From Halomonas sp. 7T (lineage in GTDB: Bacteria > Pseudomonadota > Gammaproteobacteria > Pseudomonadales > Halomonadaceae), in NCBI RefSeq assembly GCF_025643255.1, contig NZ_CP087112.1, positions 1,178,001 to 1,242,000 on the forward strand: a stretch of DNA of 64,000 nt, written 5' to 3'. The notes under the pieces are model-generated. The model had not been told where the DNA came from and made no database searches. It saw nothing but the letters and a program-made list of their open reading frames with translations. Shown here one piece after another: positions 19,044 to 28,302 of the stretch; positions within the stretch are counted from its first letter, which is position 1, and every line of letters begins with the position of its first letter. The translations under genes and the position numbers were made by a program.

Positions 19044-20174
19044 ATGCGTTTTGTGTATCAGGCCTCACCATGGCGCTCCTTAATCAATAAAAGTGGCCAG
19101 TTTGATCCTCTCGCTTTCACCACGCCGTTAGAAAGCATTGTTTCCCGACTTTTTGTTCCACACCTGACACTGGCGGATTCCTACGCTAGCCAACTGCGGC
19201 TGGTTGACGCGCTGGCGCGCTATGACCTACCCGCATGGCGCATTAGTCAAGTACTCAGCGACCACAATGCGTGGCTGTACCAACAAGCGGTAGCGCTCTC
19301 GCTAAACGAAATGCGTGCCCAGGGCTGGGGTGAGCCCCCCGTGGATTATTGTGTAGTGATGCTTGGCTCGGCGGCTCGGTATGAAAGCCTGCTCGGCCCG
19401 GATCAAGATAATGCGTTAATCATTGACGACTACCCCGATGAACGTCATGTTGAAATTGACGGCTACTTTCAAGCCCTTGGCGAGCGATTTACCCAGCGCT
19501 TAGATGAAGCGGGGATACCGCTATGTCGTGGGCACGTGATGGCCCGTTGGCCGATGTGGCGAAAACGGCTAAGCGAGTGGCGTTTGCAGCTGGAAATATG
19601 GAGTGCGGATCGGCGCGTTAAGCGCGTGCAGCAAACCAATATATTGCTTGATTTTACGCCTGTAGCAGGCAGTCTGACGCTTGCCGAACAATTGGCGGAT
19701 ATCGTCTCAACAACGTTGCCTCAAGCCTCGCTATTTATGGATGAGATGGCCTTGTTGCTCGATGAGTTGCCGGTTGCTTTAGACCGGCTTGGCCGCATTG
19801 CGTCTAGCCCACACCTTGAGGCGCCTCATCGTCACGCGATTAACCTGAAACGCCAGGGGTTACTGCCACTCATTAGTGCTCTGCGTTTATTGTGCCTGCG
19901 CTATAAACGGCATGAAATAGGGACCCGAGAGCGCTTGATTGCGCTTAGTCATGAGACGGATGGAGTGAGCTTAGACCAAGCGGATCTGCTGATCGCTGCG
20001 TTTGAGCGTTTTCAGCAGTGCCTGATGGAACAACAGCGTTACAACAAATCACGTGGTCAGGCGGCAGATGGTTGGGTTGACCTTCGCCGCCTGCGGGAGG
20101 ACGAGAAGTTGCTGTTGAAGTTTGATCTCCAGCAGGTCAAAGCCCTTGTGCAGAGTGTCAGGGGCCAGCGTTGA
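19044..20174 (+). CDS. DUF294 nucleotidyltransferase-like protein
   Basis: This 376-residue protein resembles the putative nucleotidyltransferases (DUF294 plus its C-terminal substrate-binding domain) related to the GlnD head. The motif LGSAARYESLLGPDQDNALI matches the GS-x-GRxE...TDQDNAL pattern of that fold, although the Gly of GR is Ala (SAAR) and the Thr before DQD is Pro. CBS domains, often present in this family, are absent. AAGGAG precedes the ATG. In pseudomonads a similar gene sits with a DnaQ-like exonuclease beside acetate genes; here its convergent neighbour is the kinase/exonuclease operon, a comparable pairing. The biochemical activity is unknown. Confidence 0.75.
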   Translation: MRFVYQASPWRSLINKSGQFDPLAFTTPLESIVSRLFVPHLTLADSYASQLRLVDALARYDLPAWRISQVLSDHNAWLYQQAVALSLNEMRAQGWGEPPVDYCVVMLGSAARYESLLGPDQDNALIIDDYPDERHVEIDGYFQALGERFTQRLDEAGIPLCRGHVMARWPMWRKRLSEWRLQLEIWSADRRVKRVQQTNILLDFTPVAGSLTLAEQLADIVSTTLPQASLFMDEMALLLDELPVALDRLGRIASSPHLEAPHRHAINLKRQGLLPLISALRLLCLRYKRHEIGTRERLIALSHETDGVSLDQADLLIAAFERFQQCLMEQQRYNKSRGQAADGWVDLRRLREDEKLLLKFDLQQVKALVQSVRGQR

Positions 20175-20235
20175 GCAGTGTGCAGATCACCTGTTCGCTG
20201 CGAGGAGGTCGAGATATTACACTATCAGCATCGCT

Positions 20236-22989
20236 TTATGGACGTTCTTGGCCATTGTTCTCATCCGGGGCCGCGGGTAATTCCAGTGTTAAACAGGCGC
20301 CGCCTAGCTGTTTAGCATCTTCCACCCAGAGCCGCCCGCCAAGGTGAGCGATGATGCCGCGACTAATAGGTAAGCCTAAGCCGCTACCTTTGGGCCTTCC
20401 TTTGGGTAGCTCGCCGTCTTGTTGTATTTGGTGGAATTTCTCAAATACTCGTTCTCGCTCCTCGATACCAATACCCGGCCCGTTATCCTCAACACTTAAG
20501 CGAAAATGTCGGCGGTGGTGGTAAAGCGCCAAGCGTACCTTGGGCTGCTGACGGTCGGCGAACTTACCCGCGTTATCTAACAGGTTGATGATCACCTGCT
20601 CTAACCGGTCGTGGTCGCCGATCACCATGGCGGGGTCTGCCTCAATCACAACGTCCAACGCGATGCCGTGCTCTTCATGCAGATGAGCAATCGCGCTAAT
20701 GCTGTGTCGTGCCAGCGCAGCCAGATCAAGAGGCTCGGGATTGAGTGTTAAGCGGCCACTTTCCAAGCGAGCTAAGTCTAATATCTCCTCAATCAAGCGG
20801 GATAACCGTTGGCTCTCATGCACGATGACACCCAAGAAGTGCTTGCGCTTCTCATCAGGTAGCTGGCCACTATCTCGCAGAATTTCAGCAAAAGCGCGGA
20901 TGGAGGTTAACGGTGTGCGCAGCTCGTGGCTGACCATAGCGACGAACTCATCTTTCAGCCGATCTAGTTCGCGTAACCGCTCGTTCGCATTGCGAAGCTC
21001 CTCACCAATTTGCGCTAACTCTTGGGATTTTTGCTCAAGTCGGCGGTTGTACTCAATGGTTTGAGAGGTGGTATCTAAAATGCTCAAAATGGCTTCGATA
21101 TCCAGCGCTTCACCGCGTACTACCGAGTTGATCAAGACGCGAGCGGATGCGCTACCCAGCGCACCCGCCAGCGCCTGCTCTGCGCGGGTGATTAGCTCAG
21201 GCGGGGCAGTGTCATCAGGCACGAAGGGATGTGTACTACCACTGCGTCGGAATACTCGCTGCGTGGTTTGCTCGCCTAAATAGCGCACCAACAACTCTTT
21301 CAAAGCACCTTGCGTCGTTTTCCCATGCCATAGTGAGGTGGTTTGTAAATTAGGATGCATGGCCTCGGTAAACAGTGCAGCCTGGGTTTGCTCTAAAGGG
21401 GAGGGGCGGGTAAATAGCGAAACGCCCACCAGCAGACCTACGTTGGCGAGCATGCTCCACAGTAAGGAGTGGCTGTAAATATCCCAGTTTTCTAACCCGA
21501 ACAGCTCGTAGGGAATAAGCCAGGCAATACCCCAAGGCCCCTCGGTGATTAACGTAGCGCTTAGCCAGCCAGATTGGGCAAAACCGGGTAATAAAAGGGT
21601 GTAGCACCAGACAAGAAAGCCTGCAATTAAACCAAGGGTAGCCCCTTGACGCGTGGCCCCCCGCCAGTAAAGACCAATTAGTAAGGCGGGAGCAAACTGA
21701 GCGGCGCCCGCAAAAGAGACAAGGCCGATGGTCACTAAGCTGTAGGAGTCGCCAATCAGCGCATGGTAGAGGTACCCCAAAAGTAGGATAAGCACGATGG
21801 CGATACGTCGAATACCTAACAGCCAGCCAGCGAGCTCACCTTTTGTGCTTAGGTGTAGCCGCTTAGAGCGGAGTAGCAGCGGCATCACGAGCTGGTTGCT
21901 CACCATAGTGGAGAGCGCGATGGTTTCCACGATGACCATGCCTGTGGCGGCAGAAAGCCCGCCAATGAATACCAGCAGCGGCAAGCCCTCTAGCCCGGCT
22001 GAAAGCGGTAGTGTCAGTACAAAGCTGTCAGGATCTCCTGCACTAACACCCAGGAGTAAACCTGCCAGGGCAATGGGAATGACAAATAAATTAATCAACA
22101 GCATGTAAAGGGGGAACAGCCAGCTAGCTCGCGTTAGATGCTGTTCATCGACATTTTCCACGACCAATACCTGGAACTGGCGTGGCAGTGTTAAGAAAGT
22201 CAGGAACGCGAGTGCCAGCATACCGACCCAGCCGGTAGCGCCTCCTGGAACGCTCTCTAAACTCATGCTGTTGACCAGGGCGGGGGTAGCGGCCACTTCG
22301 GCAAATAGCGCCGCAGGACCTTCAAACATAACGAAAACCACAAATATACCCACGGCCATAAACGCCACTAGCTTCACCAGTGACTCTAACGCAATAGCGG
22401 CTACCATCCCTTCATGTCGCTCGCTAGCATCCAAATGGCGGGTGCCGAATAGAATAATAAATACCGCCAATACCAGCGCAACCCAGAGCGATTTGTCCAT
22501 CCAAAACCGCTCATCCACAAGGGTGGTATCAGCGGTGTGAGGGTAGTTGATCAAAACCGCATGACTAACGGTGATAGCTTTTAATTGCAGGGCAATATAA
22601 GGCGTAATACTGATCAGCGCCATGAGGGCTACGAGTGCGCCAAGTGTCGAGTTTTTACCGTAGCGTGCGCTTATAAAGTCCGCAATGGAGGTGATTCGCT
22701 GCCGCGCGGCAATGCGCACCATTTTGCGAATCAGTGAGGGCGCCAAAAGCATGGCCAGGGTAGGGCCAAGGTAGATGAGTAAAAAACTAGGGCCGTGCTC
22801 CGCTGCACGCCCCACGCTGCCGTAAAAAGTCCAGGCCGTGCAGTATACCGCGATAGAGAGCGCATAAACGGTTGGCGAACCAATCAGTGAGCGGCCCTGT
22901 TCGGCCCGCCGATCGCCCCAGGCGGCTACCACAAAGAGTAGCGCTAAGTAGCCAAAGGCGGTGCCGAGAATAATAGGGTCTGTACGCAT
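20236..22989 (-). CDS. SSS-transporter-fused sensor histidine kinase (CrbS-like)
   Basis: This 917-residue protein has an N-terminal sodium:solute symporter (SLC5-type) membrane domain of about 500 residues, a short linker and coiled coil, and a C-terminal kinase. The kinase has H-box VSHELRTPLTSIRA (phosphorylated His near 688), N-box INLLDNAGKFA, VEDNGPGIG and GSGLGLPISRG. The layout matches CrbS, which controls acetyl-CoA synthetase expression in vibrios and pseudomonads. I chose the ATG at 22989, two bases after the upstream gene's stop; an in-frame start at 23022 would overlap it. The only response regulator in the operon is a lone receiver. The ligand (acetate or another carboxylate) is inferred. 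Confidence 0.88.
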   Translation of the reverse strand: MRTDPIILGTAFGYLALLFVVAAWGDRRAEQGRSLIGSPTVYALSIAVYCTAWTFYGSVGRAAEHGPSFLLIYLGPTLAMLLAPSLIRKMVRIAARQRITSIADFISARYGKNSTLGALVALMALISITPYIALQLKAITVSHAVLINYPHTADTTLVDERFWMDKSLWVALVLAVFIILFGTRHLDASERHEGMVAAIALESLVKLVAFMAVGIFVVFVMFEGPAALFAEVAATPALVNSMSLESVPGGATGWVGMLALAFLTFLTLPRQFQVLVVENVDEQHLTRASWLFPLYMLLINLFVIPIALAGLLLGVSAGDPDSFVLTLPLSAGLEGLPLLVFIGGLSAATGMVIVETIALSTMVSNQLVMPLLLRSKRLHLSTKGELAGWLLGIRRIAIVLILLLGYLYHALIGDSYSLVTIGLVSFAGAAQFAPALLIGLYWRGATRQGATLGLIAGFLVWCYTLLLPGFAQSGWLSATLITEGPWGIAWLIPYELFGLENWDIYSHSLLWSMLANVGLLVGVSLFTRPSPLEQTQAALFTEAMHPNLQTTSLWHGKTTQGALKELLVRYLGEQTTQRVFRRSGSTHPFVPDDTAPPELITRAEQALAGALGSASARVLINSVVRGEALDIEAILSILDTTSQTIEYNRRLEQKSQELAQIGEELRNANERLRELDRLKDEFVAMVSHELRTPLTSIRAFAEILRDSGQLPDEKRKHFLGVIVHESQRLSRLIEEILDLARLESGRLTLNPEPLDLAALARHSISAIAHLHEEHGIALDVVIEADPAMVIGDHDRLEQVIINLLDNAGKFADRQQPKVRLALYHHRRHFRLSVEDNGPGIGIEERERVFEKFHQIQQDGELPKGRPKGSGLGLPISRGIIAHLGGRLWVEDAKQLGGACLTLELPAAPDENNGQERP

Positions 22990-22991
22990 GG

Positions 22992-23201
22992 TTAGCGTCT
23001 CGCGCGATGTTCCATCAGCCAAGCGGCTAGCCCAATGACGACTGCCCAGGCAAGAAACAGATAGAACGGTAACCAGCCCGCATTTGAGGAGGGCAAGCGA
23101 TCTACCACAATGATGAGGGGTGGACAGAACAACAGCAGGGTAAGGGCGACTAGCGCCGTTAAGCGCTCTGTTTTACGCGATTGTCCGCCGTTAGGTTTCA
23201 T
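22992..23201 (-). CDS. Small two-helix membrane protein
   Basis: This 69-residue protein has two predicted membrane helices (about residues 16-33 and 44-62), joined by a short loop containing DRLPSS, and a basic C-terminus. It resembles the small membrane subunits that accompany SSS transporters, but I cannot name a family. Its ATG overlaps the stop of the exonuclease gene by 4 bases, and its own stop is two bases before the SSS-kinase start, so its translation is tied to both. An accessory role for the SSS-kinase is inferred from position. Confidence 0.7.
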   Translation of the reverse strand: MKPNGGQSRKTERLTALVALTLLLFCPPLIIVVDRLPSSNAGWLPFYLFLAWAVVIGLAAWLMEHRARR

Positions 23202-25261
23202 GAGGCACTGGCATCCTGTCGGTCAAACGCATTGGCCTGCAGCGTTAGCAGCTGCTCCAGCGTGTCGATGCCGCGAGCTTCCAGGCGGGGTAGCAGAGCA
23301 AGCCATAGCTCGGCGGTCACCCTGGCATCACCCAATGCCGTATGGCGGGTGCCAGGCGGAAATGCCAAGTCGTAACGTTTGGCAAGGCTATCCAGGTCAT
23401 GCCCGTCCAGCGCTTCGTCAAGTGCCCTAGAGATCAGCAGGGTGTCGATCACCGGGTTATCAAACGCGACTCCTTTATTGCTAATAGCAAGAAGGTCAAA
23501 GGCGGCGTTGTGGGCTAGCAGCACGGCCTCGCCTATGTAGCTGCGAAAGTGAGTCAGCACAATATCCAGCGGTGGGGCGCCAGCGACATCGGCATCGGTA
23601 ATGCCGTGAATAGCGGTGCTTGCCGGTGGGATAGGCCGGTTGGGGTCAACCTTTTGGTCAAACACGTCGCTCGCCAGCAGGCGCGCATTTACGACTCGGC
23701 AAGCGCCTAGGCTGATCACCGTATCGCCACGGCGTAGTTCAAGCCCGGTGGTTTCGGTATCAAAGGCCACCACATCTAAGCTGCGCAGTGAACGGTTGGC
23801 TAATGCCTCATCGGGGGGTGGCAAATCAGCGATACCAAAGTCATGAAACTCAGGTCGTGGTGGCGCTTGCTCTCGGGGTGCGCCTACTCGTTCTATGGCA
23901 GGCAGTGGCATTCGCAGTCGCGCATGTAAACCATCATCATCCGCCAGGCTCCAAATGTCGCTGGCATGCTGGCGCAGTACATCCGCCACTTTGGGTGTTA
24001 GCGGTAGGCTGGCAATAGGCTGATGCTGCCAAGCGGCGAGCTCGTGCTCTGGAAGCGCCTTGCCTTGCCAAATAAGGTCTAGATAGACGCGCTTATTGCC
24101 CAGGCATATTTCACCTTCAAAGCCGCTGTCGGGGAGGTGGGCACTTAGCTGCTTTACCAAGGAGTCAAAAAGCGCAATTAGCGCCGGGGCATCGCCCTTA
24201 AACCAGGCAGGCATGCCCACCGGAGTGATCAAACGGTGCTCGGGGTCTAAGCGTTCATCTAGCGCCTGCCAAAAATCGTTTGACCACATCGGCGTTAACC
24301 GTTCGCCCTGGTGCTGTAAATCGTCCAGCAGCTGGCCAATTTTGGCGACATTCTCGCCGAGCGTGGTGCCCTCTTCGTGAATGACCCGCTCAAAGCGTTG
24401 GCGCAGCCGCGACGTGTCAGCATCGTGTTGATGACGTAGTTGGATCAGAGCATCGGCGGCACTGGTAAGGCTAGCGGTATGCTGGCGAAGCGGCGTAAGC
24501 ATGTTAGCCAACTCAGCGCGTACGCCCATTTCGTTAGACCAGGAGGCCGTGGCATCGCTAAAGGTGAGCAAGGTTTCACCGTCGCTGCCCGGCACACGGC
24601 GAAGCATCACTTTCAACCAGCGGTTATCGCAGGGGGTCAGCAGTTCCCTGGGTGAGCCGTCGCTGGGCAGCTGGGTAAGAGCATTCTGTAAGCTGCCGAC
24701 TGGCAGTAGGGCTTCCAGCCGTTTACCTAAACCGAGTCCGGTGTTGCCGATAAAAAAGTCTTCTGCCGCTTGGTTAAAAAGCATCAGTCGACGGTGGTGG
24801 TCACATAGTAGTAGCGGTGTTTCAAGCACTTGTAAAAGAGTTTCCAGCTCCTGGCGAATACGCGCCGCGCTGCGGGCACCCTCCGTATGGGCAGTAGCAA
24901 GGCGGCTGCGATCAACACGCCAGCTTTCGCGCACCCGGCGCAAGTCGGGGGCAAGCGCTTTTAGCCAGCCCTCTGGTGGGTGTTCATCCCGAGCATCGGG
25001 GTTGGCGACTAAGCGGGCCAACTGTACTTGAAGGTGGCGAAGCGGGGTAAACAGCATACGCTCAAGCAGTAACCCCACCAGAAAAATCGTAGCGCCACCG
25101 GAAAAGCTGCCCAGCCATAACGCGAGGCGCGTTAACCCCGTTGGAGCCAGTTGAGCATCGAGCCACGCTGCAAAAACTGCGCCGCCTAGCAGACTAATGC
25201 CGCTGAGAAGAAGCCATAAGCCAATTAAACGTTGGCGCTTGGGCAACCCGCCTTTGGTCAT
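23198..25261 (-). CDS. Membrane PAS / degenerate histidine-kinase / DnaQ-type exonuclease fusion
   Basis: This 687-residue protein has two N-terminal membrane helices (about 11-33 and 43-68), a HAMP-like stretch and a PAS-like domain (about 132-235). The next region (about 245-455) looks like a decayed histidine kinase. Its H-box position reads LANMLTPL (251-258) with Ala in place of His, and [20 protein letters not shown] mimics a G2-box without the glycines. The C-terminus (about 495-670) is a DEDDh exonuclease with D501/E503 (FDTETTG), D589 (HNAAFD) and H640/D645 (RHTALGDA), all intact. It overlaps both neighbours by 4 bases. Nuclease activity is likely; the sensing role is inferred. Confidence 0.82.
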   Translation of the reverse strand: MTKGGLPKRQRLIGLWLLLSGISLLGGAVFAAWLDAQLAPTGLTRLALWLGSFSGGATIFLVGLLLERMLFTPLRHLQVQLARLVANPDARDEHPPEGWLKALAPDLRRVRESWRVDRSRLATAHTEGARSAARIRQELETLLQVLETPLLLCDHHRRLMLFNQAAEDFFIGNTGLGLGKRLEALLPVGSLQNALTQLPSDGSPRELLTPCDNRWLKVMLRRVPGSDGETLLTFSDATASWSNEMGVRAELANMLTPLRQHTASLTSAADALIQLRHQHDADTSRLRQRFERVIHEEGTTLGENVAKIGQLLDDLQHQGERLTPMWSNDFWQALDERLDPEHRLITPVGMPAWFKGDAPALIALFDSLVKQLSAHLPDSGFEGEICLGNKRVYLDLIWQGKALPEHELAAWQHQPIASLPLTPKVADVLRQHASDIWSLADDDGLHARLRMPLPAIERVGAPREQAPPRPEFHDFGIADLPPPDEALANRSLRSLDVVAFDTETTGLELRRGDTVISLGACRVVNARLLASDVFDQKVDPNRPIPPASTAIHGITDADVAGAPPLDIVLTHFRSYIGEAVLLAHNAAFDLLAISNKGVAFDNPVIDTLLISRALDEALDGHDLDSLAKRYDLAFPPGTRHTALGDARVTAELWLALLPRLEARGIDTLEQLLTLQANAFDRQDASAS

Positions 25262-25632
25262 GGCTGCTCCTCAGTTAATAGGGCTTTCACTTTTTCAACC
25301 AACGATTGGGTTGAAAACGGTTTGGTGATGTAGTCGTCGGCGCCCAGGGCCATGCCCTTTTCGCGCTCGACGTCGCGCCCATGGGCGGTCAGCATAATAA
25401 TCGGCAGGTGGGCAGTGGCTTCTTGACCGCGCAAGCGCTCCAGTACATCAAAACCGCTCATGCCGGGTAGGCTAATATCCAGCAGCAACAGGTCAGGGGA
25501 GGTGTTTTTGACTTGTTCTAATGCTTGCTCCCCGTCTTCTGCGGTGATGACTTCAAAGCCTGCTTGCTCCATTAGAAACTCTAACGACAGCACAATGTTG
25601 GGTTCGTCATCGACCACCAGCACTTTAGCCAT
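25258..25632 (-). CDS. Single-domain response regulator (CheY-like receiver)
   Basis: This 124-residue receiver has no output domain. It has the acidic pair VVDDEP, the phosphoacceptor Asp in [10 protein letters not shown], the Thr in MLTAHG and the Lys in ITKPFS, so it should be phosphorylatable. The start at 25632 gives [10 protein letters not shown] behind GGGAGAGG-like sequence; the earlier in-frame ATG at 25650 is less likely. It is the first gene of the operon and overlaps the exonuclease-fusion gene by 4 bases. The probable partner is the SSS-fused kinase, but with no DNA-binding domain it must act by protein contact or phosphotransfer. Confidence 0.88.
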   Translation of the reverse strand: MAKVLVVDDEPNIVLSLEFLMEQAGFEVITAEDGEQALEQVKNTSPDLLLLDISLPGMSGFDVLERLRGQEATAHLPIIMLTAHGRDVEREKGMALGADDYITKPFSTQSLVEKVKALLTEEQP

Positions 25633-25745
25633 GCCTCTCTCCCTGTTCATATTGTAGTGGGTTATCCAAGGAGTTTAGGTAGCCTCGGCGGTGGGGCCAA
25701 GACGACCTTCGACGTGTGCGCTTGAAAAGGGGAACCAAATAGGTA

Positions 25746-26009
25746 CTAACTCGCATGACGCTTAGGGCCGAATGGCCCCAGCCATAGCCACACTTGGGAA
25801 ACAATCAGTAGTGGTAACAGCCATAGAGGTGCCCCTGTGGTGTTGACGAGTAATTGAAAAATAAGGGTACCGACAATACCCCCTAACATACCGATACACA
25901 CCAGCCTTGATGGGCGCGATGTGGCGCCACGGGCAGTAAAGCGAAAGAGGTAGCCTGTCGCCGCCCCAAGCAGCAATGCACATAAAAATAAGAAAAGTAG
26001 GGTAGGCAT
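25746..26009 (-). CDS. Small three-helix membrane protein
   Basis: This 87-residue protein is mostly hydrophobic, with helices at about residues 2-22, 35-55 and 61-79. The glycine-rich middle helix (GMLGGIVGTLIFQLL) recalls the GlsB/YeaQ/YmgE transglycosylase-associated family, but the match is by eye and weak. It lies between the signalling operon and the divergent cstA. The ribosome binding site is poor. Function unknown. Confidence 0.55.
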   Translation of the reverse strand: MPTLLFLFLCALLLGAATGYLFRFTARGATSRPSRLVCIGMLGGIVGTLIFQLLVNTTGAPLWLLPLLIVSQVWLWLGPFGPKRHAS

Positions 26010-26071
26010 GTGTATCTCACGTGCTGATTGTTTTGTGGCTCAGCCTAGCCTTTATTGGTGAATAGCGGCAC

Positions 26072-26096
26072 TACAACTTTATATTTATACAACTTT
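26072..26096. repeat. Direct repeat upstream of cstA
   Basis: TACAACTTT occurs twice (26072-26080 and 26088-26096) with a 16-base period, in AT-rich sequence about 130 bases before the cstA start. The spacing could suit a dimeric activator, but no regulator is known. Confidence 0.35.
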
Positions 26097-26226
26097 GGGC
26101 TTAATTCAAAAGAAGTCTTACGCTGCAACATGGACGTAAGCGCTTTAGGGCATCACTATGTTTAAGTGGCAATAAGTTAATGAATATTGTCAACAATAAC
26201 GAGAAATTACCAAAGGAGCTGCGTCC

Positions 26227-27903
26227 ATGAGTGCTATTGTCCTACTGGTGGTAGGTCTTGGTGCAATGGCCTTGGGGTACTTTGTGTACTCTAAGTTTAT
26301 TGCCGACAAGATTTACCAGTTAGACCCTGACTTTAAAACCCCTGCCCATGAGTTTGAAGATGGTGTGGATTATGTACCCACCAATCGCTTTGTATTATGG
26401 GGGCACCATTTCACGTCAGTCGCTGGTGCTGCACCCATTGTCGGGCCTGCTATTGCCGTCATCTGGGGGTGGGCGCCCGCTTTTTTATGGGTAATATTCG
26501 GTACGATTTTTTTTGCGGGGATTCACGACTTTGGCGCTATTTGGGCCAGCGTGCGCAATAAGGCGAAGTCCGTCGGTGCCCTGACCGGCGATGTCGTTGG
26601 CAAACGGGCGCGCAGTATCTTCATGATTGTCATATTTTTAGTGTTGTTGATGGTTAACGCCGTTTTTGCCGTTGTCATCGCTGGGCTAATGATGAACTTC
26701 TCAAGCGCCGTCGTGCCGGTTTGGGGTGCGATCCTGGTGGCGCTTATCATAGGCCAGTTAATCTATCGCCGAATTCTTAGCCTGCCCGTTGTCTCTATTA
26801 TCGGGGTCGTTGCGCTCTATTTCCTGATCGGCATTGGGCCATCGGTTCCCATCCAGATGCCTGCTGAAGTAGGCGGCATGTCGGGCAACGCAGTATGGAT
26901 TTTAATTCTGTTTGGCTACGCAGCGATTGCGTCGTTACTGCCTGTGTGGATGCTTTTGCAGCCGCGTGATTACATTAACGGCTTACAGCTTTTTATTGGC
27001 TTGATTATCCTTTATGGCGCCCTGGTGCTATTGAATCCAACGCTGGTAGCCCCCGCATTTAACAGCGATGTACCGGCAGGTACGCCGTCGTTAATCCCTT
27101 TGCTGTTTGTGACTATCGCCTGTGGTGCTATCTCGGGCTTTCATGGGTTGGTCTCCTCGGGAACCACATCCAAGCAGCTCAACAAAGAAACCGATGCGCG
27201 CTTTGTGGGTTACTTCGGCGCGGTAGGTGAAGGCATGCTGGCGCTGGCCGCTATCTTGGCAGCCACCGCCGGCTTTGCCACCTTGGGTGATTGGCAGGCG
27301 ATGTACAGTGCCTTTGGTCAAGGCGGTGTGAATGCCTTCGTTGAGGGCGGGGCCTTTATTATTCATAACGGTATCGGGCTTCCTGAAGCAACGGCTGCCA
27401 CGCTGCTGACCGTCATGGCTGCTCTATTTGCGGGTACCACTATGGATACTGGGTTGCGCCTACAGCGCTATATTTTCCAAGAGTGGGGGGATATTTATAA
27501 CCAGCAGTGGATGAAAAAGCCCGCTATTGCTACGGGTTTAGCGGTTGGTAGCTGTTTACTGCTCGCCTTTGGTGCCGGTGGTGCAGACGGCTCGGGCGGT
27601 TTAATTATCTGGCCGCTGTTTGGTACCACCAATCAGCTCCTTGCGGGGCTAACGCTACTGGTGATTACTGTGATGCTGGTGCGTATGAAGCGCCCCATGT
27701 GGTACACCTTGGCGCCACTTTGCTTCCTGTTGATAATGACCATCTTGGCGCTGCTTATCCAGCTCCGTACCTTCTGGAATCAGGGCAATATGTTCCTTTT
27801 AGTGTTGGATGTTGTGGTGTTAATTGCAGCCATTATGGTCGCGATGGAGTGTGCGGCTGCGCTGAAGCGCTCCCGTGCTGAGATGGCGGCTCAGAGTGAT
27901 TAA
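26227..27903 (+). CDS. cstA: CstA-family carbon-starvation transporter
   Basis: This 558-residue inner-membrane protein has many membrane helices and belongs to the CstA family, whose characterised members import pyruvate or peptides. The N-terminal segment FVLWGHHFTSVAGAAPIVGP and the downstream FSSGTTSKQ-like stretch (LVSSGTTSKQLNKETDARFVG) are family hallmarks. It is shorter than E. coli CstA (about 700 residues), as expected for the short branch. AAGGAG lies ahead of the ATG. It is followed 44 bases later by a cory-CC-star gene and then an ArsA-like ATPase, a recurring trio. The substrate is not determined from sequence. Confidence 0.92.
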   Translation: MSAIVLLVVGLGAMALGYFVYSKFIADKIYQLDPDFKTPAHEFEDGVDYVPTNRFVLWGHHFTSVAGAAPIVGPAIAVIWGWAPAFLWVIFGTIFFAGIHDFGAIWASVRNKAKSVGALTGDVVGKRARSIFMIVIFLVLLMVNAVFAVVIAGLMMNFSSAVVPVWGAILVALIIGQLIYRRILSLPVVSIIGVVALYFLIGIGPSVPIQMPAEVGGMSGNAVWILILFGYAAIASLLPVWMLLQPRDYINGLQLFIGLIILYGALVLLNPTLVAPAFNSDVPAGTPSLIPLLFVTIACGAISGFHGLVSSGTTSKQLNKETDARFVGYFGAVGEGMLALAAILAATAGFATLGDWQAMYSAFGQGGVNAFVEGGAFIIHNGIGLPEATAATLLTVMAALFAGTTMDTGLRLQRYIFQEWGDIYNQQWMKKPAIATGLAVGSCLLLAFGAGGADGSGGLIIWPLFGTTNQLLAGLTLLVITVMLVRMKRPMWYTLAPLCFLLIMTILALLIQLRTFWNQGNMFLLVLDVVVLIAAIMVAMECAAALKRSRAEMAAQSD

Positions 27904-27947
27904 CCGCGTCGTAAATTCTGCTATTCAGCTAAGAGAGAGGTAACGTT

Positions 27948-28250
27948 ATGCACGATGACCCAACTAACGGGTCGTCGTCGCGTCGCGATAAATTACGGGC
28001 TTGGTTAGACCAAGCCCGTTTTTTTACCGAAGAAGTGTATAGCGCTCGCTATCGGGGTGCTATTGCTCGGGCACGGCGTGACGAAGACGATCTATTTATG
28101 CTGCTGGTGTTCTCTGAAATGATGGGGCTTGAAAATCCTGCAGGCTATTACACGCTTGAGCTACAGCCGCTGCTATTAGAGCGCTTCCATGACTGGCATC
28201 AGCGGATGGGAATGGAGCACTCGCCCTTGGATCATTTCCGCTGTTGTTGA
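27948..28250 (+). CDS. cory-CC-star protein
   Basis: This 100-residue soluble protein ends in two cysteines (DHFRCC, then stop), the mark of the cory-CC-star family, which is found beside CstA and ArsA-like genes. The middle contains FTEEVYSARYRGAIARARRD and LFMLLVFSEMMGLENP. The C-terminal Cys pair could bind a metal or accept a modification, but no function is established to my knowledge. A GAGAGAGG-like ribosome binding site precedes the ATG. It sits between cstA and the ATPase gene and is surely co-transcribed. Confidence 0.8.
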   Translation: MHDDPTNGSSSRRDKLRAWLDQARFFTEEVYSARYRGAIARARRDEDDLFMLLVFSEMMGLENPAGYYTLELQPLLLERFHDWHQRMGMEHSPLDHFRCC

Positions 28251-28302
28251 AAGCGACCCGCTAAACAACCAATATGCTGAGCTACCTATTTTGGGGATTA
28301 CT

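Noticed and set aside
20038..20045. GTTGTAAC core on the minus strand as a second Ter site
   Set aside because: It lies inside the DUF294 coding region and the flanks do not match the Ter consensus. About two such 8-mers are expected by chance in the window.
28189..28302. Longer N-terminus for the ArsA-like ATPase
   Set aside because: The extra 38 residues overlap the preceding CC-protein gene, and the P-loop position and ribosome binding site fit the ATG at 28303.
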